Shown here piece by piece: positions 49,568-64,000 of a stretch of DNA of 64,000 nucleotides (its first letter is position 1; each line of letters starts with the position of its first letter). The notes below the pieces were generated by a model that saw only the letters and a list, made by a program, of their open reading frames with translations, was not told where the DNA came from and made no database searches. This DNA comes from Eleginops maclovinus (Eukaryota > Chordata > Actinopteri > Perciformes > Eleginopidae): assembly GCF_036324505.1 (NCBI RefSeq), contig NC_086352.1:13538501-13602500 (forward strand). The letters run 5' to 3'. The position numbers and the translations under genes were made by a program.

Positions 49568-52084
49568 TACATTTGTTTCTTCATGTATGTTTTTTTTAAT
49601 CTAATCTTACACCTTATCATATTGTTTTTCAGCTAACAGAATGCACCTAACATAAATCATGCAGCTTTCATTTACTGATGCAGACAAATTGCTTTTCTGA
49701 TGAGCTCTCAAGTCATTGGAAAACTTGATGCCGCAGCTGAAGGAAGACAAATGCTCCGCTGCTCTCTTGTGGTTCCCTTCTGTCTGCTGACTGTCTGCCA
49801 CAATCACTGTGGAGTAAGACCCTGGTCTGCTGAAATGTTAATGCATTTGTGGTTTTGATGCCTAATATGCCAAAAGTTTAAATCAAAGAGGAATCTACCT
49901 CCCAATGAATTCGATTTCTGAAAGCAGACTTTTAAACACACTAAGCTGGAAACATTTATGGAAGAAAGTCAGTTTGTTCTTGTGTTGCACAAGGTTTTAC
50001 TGTTCATCTCTTTTCACATGATGTTTAACAATTTTATTCCTGTGTTTATAAAACGTTCTAATAGTGGTTTGTGGAACTTTATTGCTGGGAACCATCCCTC
50101 CAATTTGTTATCCCTAAAAAGGGTTTGACCCCTGTAATAAGAGTGTTCTCATTTTGTCACGTGGAGTAACATAATAAAAAACTTGGAGCCTTAGATAATC
50201 TACAACAGAAATGGTCACATACAGTATGAAACAATTCAAGTAAGTATAAATACATCAACAGAGATCTCTGATGATGAGCCTTTCTGCACATAAAGGTAAG
50301 CCAGGATGAACTTGCAACACGAATGGCATCTCTGCATGTTTATCAGTCCAGATTGAATAAAACTGCTGACCAACTCTTGGGATGTCTATCATTTGTGTTT
50401 TTCTTTAAATGAAGGTGTCTTGACTTTCTGGATCCCAATAATAACAGGTTGCCACCTCATGTGGCCCCTGTGTAAGTAGTCTAGTCAGTTGTACTGTAAT
50501 TGTTACTCTAACTGGGTGTGCCATCTCTTGTGATAATAGTCGATGTCCTGATAATTGGTGTTATCCATTGTGCTGCCCCTGTAATCTGTACTGTCCCACA
50601 CGAGCAATCTGCAAGGTGACACTTAGACTGCCTCCTACAGAGATGATGTTTGATCTGGCGATACTCACCATCAAGGCCTTCACATGTTAATGAAATCTGA
50701 TGCAGAGTATTCATGACACCTGACTGGAGTCTTCATGTGGTTACCATTAAAAAAAAACTATTTAAATAAGCCTCCATTTAGATTCTTGCCTTTGATAATC
50801 ATACATTATCACAAACCAAAAGTTCCAAACCTCAGTGTAATAAACCCGAAAACCTAAACACATTTAAATATAAACAAGACAGCACAAATATAGTAGCCTA
50901 AATAAAATAGACATCAAAGCAAGTCCATTTATATTTCTTTTTACAAGACTGACAATCTTAAGAGTAGCTTACATCCCAGAAAAGCTGCATACCACATTAA
51001 ATGATTTATTGTGATGGTTTGGCAAACAATTGGATTTTTCAAGGGAATTTTCTTTATATATACATAACATTCACTTTTAAAAGCCATTCACCAACTGATA
51101 GCAATTATGTTAATTATAATAGTTTTTTAGCAAAACCAACACATCTGGTGTGTGTTTACCACCAATATGTTTCAGTAGCATGGATACAAATATGTATAAT
51201 CCCATAAGACGCATATAACGAGGAGAATAAAGAATAAAATACTATTCCCAAAATTATGGAAAATGACAACCCACCCAGCCACATGATTTCTAGTCTCTTT
51301 AGTTTCTTTAAAAGAGGGTCATTACAATTTTTTATTTCTAGGACCCTATTGTGTGTGTCCGTAAAGCCACCCCATGTCTTGGCTATTGAACCATCTCAGC
51401 CGTTTCAATGAGTCAACCCAGTGACTATAACAGAATAGGCAGGCCTAGAAGTGAAAAGAAAAGAGCAAATACGCCATCTAGTGAAGGCAGGCAGAAAGCA
51501 CAGTGCATTTCCTAAAAAGAAATAGTGTGGTTTAGTAACAACTATCATGATGTGGATTCTTATTTTATTTGAAGATTTCCAACAAAGAAAGGAAGTGTCT
51601 GAACATAAAAGAAACAGCACACGTTTAGAATGCAGTGTAGACACTAACAACCTGTAGTTTGAGCCAGTTCTGCTGTTGCAAAGGCTTTTGTTTCGACTAC
51701 AATGGACTTATTAAAGAGAACAACAAATAATAATTGTGGAACTAATATTTGGAGATGTTTAAAGAGTAAAATAATAGTAATTGTGCAACAATTTGTTTGT
51801 GTCTCTGTCTATGTTTCGGATAATGAGCAAATTATTAAATGTGTGGTATGATGCCCATATTCAGATTAGTTCAAAAACAACTCGTTAATCCGTTATATTA
51901 TTAATTAAAACATGTGTTTTCAATGATTCATATCAAAAAGAAGTCAATGTTAAAACTTTTATTTTGAATGCATGGAAATTCGCACTTCCGTCTTCCAGCT
52001 CGAACCAGGCGATGAGGACGAACCTCGCGCGTCGTCGCCCGACGAAATGACTTCGCCATGAAGTAAAATAGGCTGAAAACCAAA

Positions 52085-53695
52085 ATGAACATCGTAGAGC
52101 AGAAACTTGCGGACTTGGTACATGAACATCCGAATCTGTACGACCAATCCCGGCAAGACTACAAAGACAATCTGAAGGGGCATCTGTCATGGAGAGAAAT
52201 CGCGGACAACATGGGAAAGTCTGAGGAGGCGGTGAAGCAGAAATGGAAAAATCTGCGCGACAAGTTCTGCAAGGCGAAGAAGCGAATGGCGAAGAGAAGC
52301 TCGCCTCTGCCGACAGACGAAGAGAACCCGCTGGACAGGGCTGTCCCGGTGCTGTACCACCAGCTGGCCTGGCTCAGCTCATATGTCAAACCTAGGGTAG
52401 AAACTGTCCCGGGAGAAACCGAAGGGGTATGTTCGTCGGACTTCGTCATTCATTGATTTAAAATGCATCCCTGATATTAAATCCCTAGCTAGGGGATTAG
52501 CAGCTAACTAGTTTGAACTTGAGTCTTTGCAAACATAGCCATTGGTATCAGGCTATTACATTTACAATCTGATTAGCCTACATATGATATGATATACAGG
52601 TACAGTATACAGCTAACTATATTCATTTGTGCACAAGCTAATAACATCCAGGGTGAGTGAACAATCCGCCTCCTGGAGTATCCAGGTTTACTTTTCAAAA
52701 TAAAAGCCTTCTGTGCATACTTTTTAGTGTCCCAGAAAAACATTGTATGTCAAATGTAGTATGGCATCCTGGAATTTTCAAATCACAGAAGGCGATATAT
52801 ATCTAGTAAAGGAGAAATGTGTGTCAAAATACCATTTGAAATATTGTAGTGCATCAGAGATGTCCAAGCCTGAACATTAAATCCTTCAAACTTTTTTTTA
52901 AAGTACAAATCCATGTTGAAACTACACCATAATATGTGTTTCTTTCTCTCAGCTATTGAAAATGGGAGGCAACTGATTTGTAGTGCTCAAATCATAACCC
53001 ACTCACTTACATACCTAATATTCGGCTGCAGATTAAACAGTTAACTCAGTAAACTCAACTCTAATATACGTGCATGGCATAGCTGTTTTCAGTTGACTAT
53101 GTATTTTGTATCTGTCCCTGTCAAACAAACCATCAATAAATAAATAACCTAAAATATTGTAGAAAAATGTATTTTTGAAATGGTTTATTGTCCTCTGTAC
53201 TGTCGCATAAAATTAGAAGCCAAGTGAAAAAGGTCAACCTTTCTTTGTTCTCAGTAGATAGAGTAGTAGGTAGAGTTCTATAAATGTCTTTGATAAAGCT
53301 ATGAAAGCCTATTATCTGTAGTGTTGTCTGCGTTAAACTTAATGCTGTGTGTTTGTGCCACACAGGTAGCTGGAAGCGGTGATGACATGGAGAGAGAACG
53401 AGATAAAGAAATGAAGGAGCAGCATTACTCTATGCCTGTCGTTAGTACAAGCTATTCTCTTGTTGAGTCCTGTCCAAATAACCACCAGGAGATGGGAGTC
53501 TCTCTTAAACGTAAAAGGCAAACCACTACAGAAACCGAGATAAGTTCTGCAGATGCACTTTCAAACCTCAGAGATGAAGATGAACTGTTTCTGCTCAGCC
53601 TGCTGCCCTCACTGAAGAGGCTTACCATTAAAAAAAGGATGGAGGTACGGATGAAATTCCAGCAAGTGCTTTATGCTGCAGAGTTTGAGGACTAA
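52085..53695 (+). CDS. MADF-BESS domain DNA-binding protein (Adf-1-like), two exons
   Basis: Coding exons 52085-52426 and 53366-53695 join in phase 0 (GGG|GTATGT to CACAG|GTAGCT) and give 223 residues ending in TAA. Residues 4-70 form a MADF (Myb/SANT-like) domain: LADLVHEHPNLYD, SWREIADNMG, VKQKWKNLRDKF. A basic KRKR at 162-165 could be a nuclear signal. Residues 184-216 form a BESS motif (DEDELFLLSLLP then KKRMEVRMKFQQVL), used for protein contacts in this family. The architecture matches Drosophila Adf-1-type regulators and the many small fish homologues, which probably bind DNA in the nucleus. The start ATG has A at -3. The gene stands alone; its targets cannot be read from sequence. No gene symbol can be assigned with confidence. 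Confidence 0.9.
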
Positions 53696-53705
53696 AGGGA
53701 TCATT

Positions 53706-53751
53706 ATTAAAACTGTATGGTTGCTGGTATGGCTTGTTCTGGGTTATTAAA
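53706..53751 (+). promoter_or_regulatory. Candidate polyadenylation signals of the MADF-BESS gene
   Basis: ATTAAA hexamers at 53706 and 53746, 11 and 51 nt after the stop codon, with a further AATAAA near 54053. Which is used is unknown. Confidence 0.35.
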
Positions 53752-54308
53752 AGCATTCAACATGTAAATAGTTTCTATAAATTATTAAAACGTTTCTAGT
53801 ATTTATTTTTTTTGATCAGCACTGCCATTAAAATGATCATTTCAGCCATTAAAGCACTTCAATTCCGCAAAACACGTGAGCACCTGTTAACCTGGTAACT
53901 TGTGAAAAATTAGATTTGAGTTTTGCTTGTCAGTGTTGCTTGCGTCTTTTCAAATTAGTTTTGTAGATTTGACACAGCTCTCTGTCTGCACATTTATATC
54001 TCTGCTTCATCTTTCTGAAAAGAGTCATCTCTATTGTATATATTTTATACAAATAAATATGATATTGTTCTGGGGAAAAGAGTTTTTGCCTCCTGTTATT
54101 TTAAAGGGCACTCTAAAATAAAATGTAAGAGTTGCTGCTAAAAATGTGTACACCAATTTCCCCAAATATATTTCTACAAATAATAACTTGCTTGTATTTT
54201 AGTTTAGAAACACTGATCTTTGGTATTTACCTATACTTCAAAAAATATTGCCATTTGTGTTTCGATTTGCTGCTCGTTTTATGTGTTGATTTATAGTCAA
54301 GCATATTT

Positions 54309-54421
<113 letters not shown>

Positions 54422-54840
54422 CGTTTATACAGTCTATGACACATACCCATCTCTTATCCATCTCAAGAAGGACCTCCCCCACTGTTTGAGGATTGGATGC
54501 TAATATCAGGCTTGACCCTCCTCTTGTGCAGAAAGCAGTGCTCACCAGTATTTCTATGTTTTCATTCATATAATAATTCATTCCATTCATATGAGCAGTA
54601 TATTGAGCTGATGTGTGGGTGGGGTGTGTGTATACAAGTCAGTTCCCCTTTCTCTCAAGTCTCCCCTCCTCCCTGTATGTATCCCTGTCCCCTCCCCCTC
54701 TCCCTGGCTTCCTGCTCTCCTGTCATTGGGTGCTGTGTGGGGTGATGGTTGTGGTTTCTGTCGGTGATGTCTCCACAGCATGTACCGGCTTCAGAACTAA
54801 AGAGGCTTATTTTGATTTAACAGCCTTGCAGGACCTCTAG

Positions 54841-54842
54841 AT

Positions 54843-54904
<62 letters not shown>

Positions 54905-55040
54905 CATAGATAGATAGATAGATAGATACATAGATACATAGATACATACATACATACATACATACATACATACATACATACATACATACATACATACATA
55001 CATACATACATACATACATAGACAGATAAATAGATAGATG
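54841..55040. repeat. Compound (GATA)n-(CATA)n tetranucleotide array
   Basis: About 16 GATA units, a mixed zone of GATA and CATA, then about 18 CATA units and a few GATA-like units at the end. Confidence 0.97.
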
Positions 55041-57437
55041 TGTCTGGAAACAACATGTAAAAGAATATACTAAGAAGACTGTTAATCACCTCTGTGGAAG
55101 TAAGCTGAAGTGTCCATCATGGGACAACTAGGAGATGCTGGATGCTGCATATAGCTGAAACACCTGATACCCTGAAGCTTGGACAGCATTCTACCAGGAA
55201 GTGGATGATTCAAGACCATTATGAACAGTTTCCACACTGTCATTCCTTCAGACTTTGCATACTGGACAAGAGCATAGACTTGAGTGCCAACAAGCTGCAG
55301 AAAAAGGATCAGCTCTTTGCTTTTTACTGCATGAGGTGAGATGCAACAATCGCATGATAACATACTGTACATGTTCATAAGGGAGGATGTTGTTATGATA
55401 CAGGTTTTTCCCCTGTGTCAAATTTACTTTGCAATTTTTCTGTTTTATAGGACAATATTCTTACTATTTCTTGTTTATCACTAGTATAAAAAAGCTATAA
55501 ATTGAGCAGTGTGAGCATAGCATCACTCCAGCAGTGCTGCAAAATGAAAGGCTTGCTACTACCATGAAACAGCATCTCTTCCCCTTATTAGTGGATCGAG
55601 GCTGCACTGAAGGCTATTTATTTGTTGCTCCGGCTGTCTGTCATGTAGAAGGGTGTATCCCTACAGTGGTTTGCACAGTCATATGATGTAAACATACCAC
55701 CCTAGTGTAGTGTGTTTGGTTAGGTGTGGTTCAGAGATGATGGGAGAGCAGAGACAGAGCGGAGGAAGAAGGAGGATGCAGGGGAGGGATGGAAGAATTT
55801 ATGAACACAAAAAGAGTCACGTTTACTTTTGATGTGAAATTAAATGAACTGGCATGCATACTAGATGAACCCGATTAGGAATTAAAGATGCTGACATTTC
55901 TATGCATTTTCCTTTTGCATCAGGATGAACATATGCAATCAATAACATTGCATTTAAATATTTTTAAGCACAAATGCTTATTCATAGTTGTTTGTTGTCA
56001 TGATTGCGAAATATTTAGGTATAGGAAAAACAGGCATGACTTATGAACAGCTTCAAAAAGAACAGACAAACAAACATGTAGGAGAAAAAAAAAGATTGAG
56101 AGACTCACACATTTTTTCTAGAAAGTTAATTTTTATTTAATTAATAGGACGCAAACAGGTGTCAAAGTAAAAGAAAATTCAAGTGAAACATTAAATAGTA
56201 AGAAATCAGCAGATATAAAGATACAGATATAGTGCCTGTGGGAAAGAAAGACTATTTTGAATAACAAAGAAAGAAAGAAACAAAGACAGAACATTGTCAT
56301 CCAGGAAGCAGCGGTTTAAACTATGAATTATCTTGTGAATGCTGCCATTCAGACAATTAACAGGCAGTATGCACTCAGCTAAGAGGTGCATGGATCAGCA
56401 ACAACCCAGCAGTCATATGATCCCTGGTCAGCCCTCAGCTATTAAAGAGAGAGAGAGAGGAAGGGAGTATGTTGAACAGGGAATGAGAAAGCAGAACAAG
56501 AGAAAACAACAAGAGCGAAGGTTTTTCTTGCTGTGTTGTAATGGAGATAAAATAACTCAGTTGAAGCGGTTTAGAGGCTTTTACATTATGGTGATGCAGA
56601 GGCCCACTGGATGCATTCACCATAAACCACTCAAAGAAAAGGTAAAACCTGCTTCTATGTTATATCCTCTGTATGTGAACTTTGGTGGTGACTGCGCTAA
56701 TGAAGAAATTGAGAATGTATAAGAGTTTAGCGGACCTTTTACCAACAGTAAAAGGTCTTTATTCTGTGGTGTTAGTTTGAATCAGTGAGGAGGACGTGAG
56801 GATGTAATGTCTTCTGACAGAGACTATAGACAGCCTTACTTTTGACTCTATATTGCACAAGCTCATATTGAAGCACCGTTGTAAGAATGAACAGCTGTTT
56901 TGTCAAATCTTAGTCTTCAATTCTACATCAGGATACAGGTTCAAAATTCCAATGGTTTGTTGTTTTTCATTTGGGCGTCGTGGTAGGCTGGTTGTGTACG
57001 GGCTGTCACAACACCAGATTCTCCCATCACGATATCAATTTTATTGAAATGTGTGTAGAACATTTAAAAAAATAAAATAAATGATGAATTAAGCTGAATT
57101 AATCTTTAACTTTTTTGAATAGTTTGTATGTGTAGTAATGTCATCATGTCTCAATGTTTTGTGTAAGAGAGGAGCATATAAAGAAAAAGCCATTTAATTC
57201 TCTGTGTGCTGAAATTGGTTTATACATTTTTATTTTATCTCCTTGCTTAGGGTCAACGGGTTCCAGGGAAACAAAAAAAACCTAAAATCTTCACATTGTG
57301 GCCCCAGCTCAACAGAAACCAGAGAATCCAGACCAAAGAGGACCACTCCAGGACTCAGGGATTTGCTTGATTTACCCCGAGTCTCTTTGCAACATTGACA
57401 TTGACAAGACAGTGGGAGGAGTAGAGCCACACTCACC

Positions 57438-57513
57438 ATGTACTCCCCTCAGAGTCTCCACCGCTGGGGCATCACTCACAGTGAGAGTATGGAGCGGCTG
57501 GCCTACAGCCAAG
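57438..57513 (+). CDS. Possible alternative first coding exon of rufy2
   Basis: ATG in good context (ACCATG) opens a 25-codon frame starting MYSPQSLHRW and ending at a good donor, CCAAG|GTAGGT. The exon ends in phase 1, exactly the phase needed to join the rufy2 exon beginning at 62274, as does the main exon 1 at 59157. An acceptor-like TTGCTTAG lies at 57250, so it could instead be a second exon of an upstream transcript. The opposite strand also has an open frame here, which weakens the case. Confidence 0.28.
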
Positions 57514-57974
57514 GTAGGTTGACAAGTATTTATTGTATGGATAACATCATCTCTTATACAAATGTAACTCCTGTCAAGACTTAATGCCCACCTCTTCTCA
57601 TACAATGTTCTGTAATGGAATATACATCCACACGAATCAGTGGATTGCAATCACTGCATTTAAACAAAGTATATATCCTCTCTGCTCTTCACTCACGTCT
57701 AATGTATTACAACAAAGCACAAATATCCAAGTAACATAATTAGTACACTGACACTAACCCAAATAGATACACAGTCATTTCTCATATCCATAGCCCTAAT
57801 GTAATAATACAAAAATGAAGAGTGCCTAAGACTAAAATAGCATCATTTTAGCTACAGTATGTGCACTGAAGTCCAATAAAGAGGTTAACAATACAATCAG
57901 TAGAATTATTATTATTAAACAAAAATCTAAAATGTCGTTTTTGATAGAATATTTTTTTCTTTTTTGACTGAATG

Positions 57975-58035
57975 TTTTTATGCTGCTGCAACGAAAACGT
58001 TTCCCAAATTGGGATCAATAAAGTACTTTAATGAT
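57975..58035 (+). repeat. Retroelement 3' tail fragment
   Basis: TGCTGCTGCAACGAAAACGT followed by GGGATCAATAAAGTACTTTA, the same tail type as 23030-23075. Confidence 0.55.
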
Positions 58036-58113
58036 AAGTCAATATTGATATTGATATTCTCCATCAAATGGCACATTGCTCTGTATGAATGATTTGTGAA
58101 AGGGTGAATGATG

Positions 58114-58529
58114 AATCCTAGAATGTAAAGAGGGGTCATAAAGACTGGATAAAGCGCTAGATAAATACAGTCTATTTACCATTCCAGTTCCTGGTCATAC
58201 CGAGTATGGACTGGCAGTTTAGAGGTGTCTGTTTGCCCCCTGGGCCCTGCTGAGATGCCCTAGGGCAAGGCAGCAGACTCCCATACTGCTATGCAGGCGC
58301 TGTATAATAGCTGACAACTGCTCCTACCACATGAATAGGTTAGTCTACATTTCACTATTCCCATATTGGAAGTGATACTTCTCTGGGTTTGTTGGCAATT
58401 CAATAATATTTCCTGGAGTTTAGCTTAGTAGGAGGAACTGTGGACAATGACGGAAGAGGATTAGGCCACATATTTCTCAGAATTCTGAGTTTCAAGTTAG
58501 AACTCAAATATTCTTTTTACTTTTGGTCA
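58114..58529 (+). repeat. Direct repeat B, copy 1 (416 bp)
   Basis: Matches 60986-61401 at all but two of 416 positions by eye. Its first 90 bases contain the interspersed-repeat tail AAAGCGCTAGATAAATACAG; the rest looks like unique sequence. Its left flank continues the interspersed repeat, so this is the likely source copy. Confidence 0.95.
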
Positions 58530-58649
58530 CATCCCAATTTGTTTTCTCTTACATAGACAAAAATAAATGTTGGACTTCATTATTAATTTTTTTTACCCAC
58601 ATATCTTAAAATAGCTGTTAAGGCCTACTTGTCTCCAAGCCTTTGTCCC

Positions 58650-59156
58650 ATCTTCCACCTGAAGGCAGCTTCAGTAATCCCTTCCACCGGCAGCAGGGGG
58701 CGACACGTCCCCAACGCAGCAGCCCCTGAAATCATTACGTAGTGCTGCTGCCTTTTGTGTGTGTCTTGTGAGCCTGTTGACACCGCCCCTCCGGAGGGTG
58801 CAGCGGGACCGTCACCAGCCAACTGTCGGTTAGGTCTGCTGGCTGGCTGTAAACAAATCTCTACAACAGCGCGATGTACGGAATATACCTGTGTCCGGGG
58901 GTGATAACGGTGCTTACGGTGGTAACCATGTAAACTGCAACCACGGGTTACAGTAGTGGAACGTTACGACGGTCGGTGGTTGCCAGAACTGTCAGTGCTT
59001 TAGTCGGTGGTTTCACAGGTATTTTTCGGTGCTATGGTTGTCATAATGGTCACCCGGTGATTTGTACATCAAAGCTAGCTCGCTAACCCTTAGCTAACCG
59101 TACAAATCTGGCACCTTTGACACCACTACCTATTATAATACCAGATATACGTGAAC
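58650..59156 (+). promoter_or_regulatory. rufy2 promoter / 5' UTR region
   Basis: A GC- and CpG-richer 500-bp block in AT-rich surroundings ends at the rufy2 ATG. There is no clear TATA box, as expected of a CpG-type housekeeping promoter. The transcription start cannot be placed. Confidence 0.5.

Positions 59157-64000
<4,844 letters not shown>

Noticed and set aside
54841..55040. Possible CRISPR-like array
   Set aside because: Pure tandem tetranucleotides with no spacers, in a vertebrate genome.
55082..55378. Open frames on both strands in a less repetitive patch
   Set aside because: No domain recognised and the two strands compete equally; possibly an old retroelement, but I could not support that.
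56339..56722. 127-codon plus-strand frame
   Set aside because: Low-complexity basic composition, no recognisable domain and no splice context.
57372..57650. Minus-strand open frame overlapping the possible rufy2 alternative exon
   Set aside because: It has a donor-like GTGAGT but no matching gene or acceptor; kept only as a reason for caution about the plus-strand exon.

Overview
This window is vertebrate nuclear DNA, almost certainly from a ray-finned (teleost) fish. The genes are split by GT-AG introns. The intergenic and intronic DNA is crowded with long CA/GT dinucleotide arrays and carries teleost-type SINE, LINE and hAT-like relics. The coding exons read as fish versions of vertebrate genes. 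I cannot name the species; a percomorph-like fish is a guess.

Four protein-coding genes can be reconstructed exon by exon. (1) Minus strand, 8902 to 2765: a complete Delta-class Notch ligand (DLL1 family, most likely dld) in 12 coding exons, 813 residues. It has a signal peptide, MNNL, DSL, eight EGF repeats, a membrane segment and a PDZ-binding ATEV tail. (2) Plus strand, 19653 to 34146: fam120b, 13 coding exons and about 696 residues, a PPAR-gamma coactivator family protein with a FEN1/XPG-like N-terminal fold. (3) Plus strand, 52085 to 53695: a compact two-exon MADF-BESS DNA-binding protein of 223 residues. (4) Plus strand, from 59157 to the right edge: the 5' part of a RUFY-family gene (best match rufy2), five coding exons visible, cut off inside the RUN domain.

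Layout: 1-2760 is the 3' side of the Delta gene. 2.76-8.9 kb is the Delta gene, whose fourth intron holds a polypyrimidine tract and a candidate E-box/SOX enhancer. 9-19 kb is the shared head-to-head intergenic space between the Delta gene and fam120b, with several microsatellites, hAT-like fragments and a LINE reverse-transcriptase relic. 19.2-34.8 kb is fam120b. 35-52 kb is gene-poor and rich in CA/GT arrays. 52-54 kb is the MADF-BESS gene. 54-58.6 kb is repeats plus one possible extra first exon. 58.6-64 kb is the rufy2 5' end, whose first intron carries a hAT-like MITE sitting at the splice donor and a recent A-B-A nested duplication.

The genes do not form a pathway. DLL1 and FAM120B are neighbours in mammals too (recalled, not looked up), so that pair is conserved synteny. 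RUFY2 lies on a different human chromosome, so a synteny boundary falls somewhere in 34-59 kb. The strongest observations are the 8 x 8-residue repeat in the Delta intracellular tail, the MITE whose target duplication is the rufy2 exon 1 splice donor, the A-B-A duplication, and a possible alternative rufy2 first exon. I found no evidence of a wholly new biological system.
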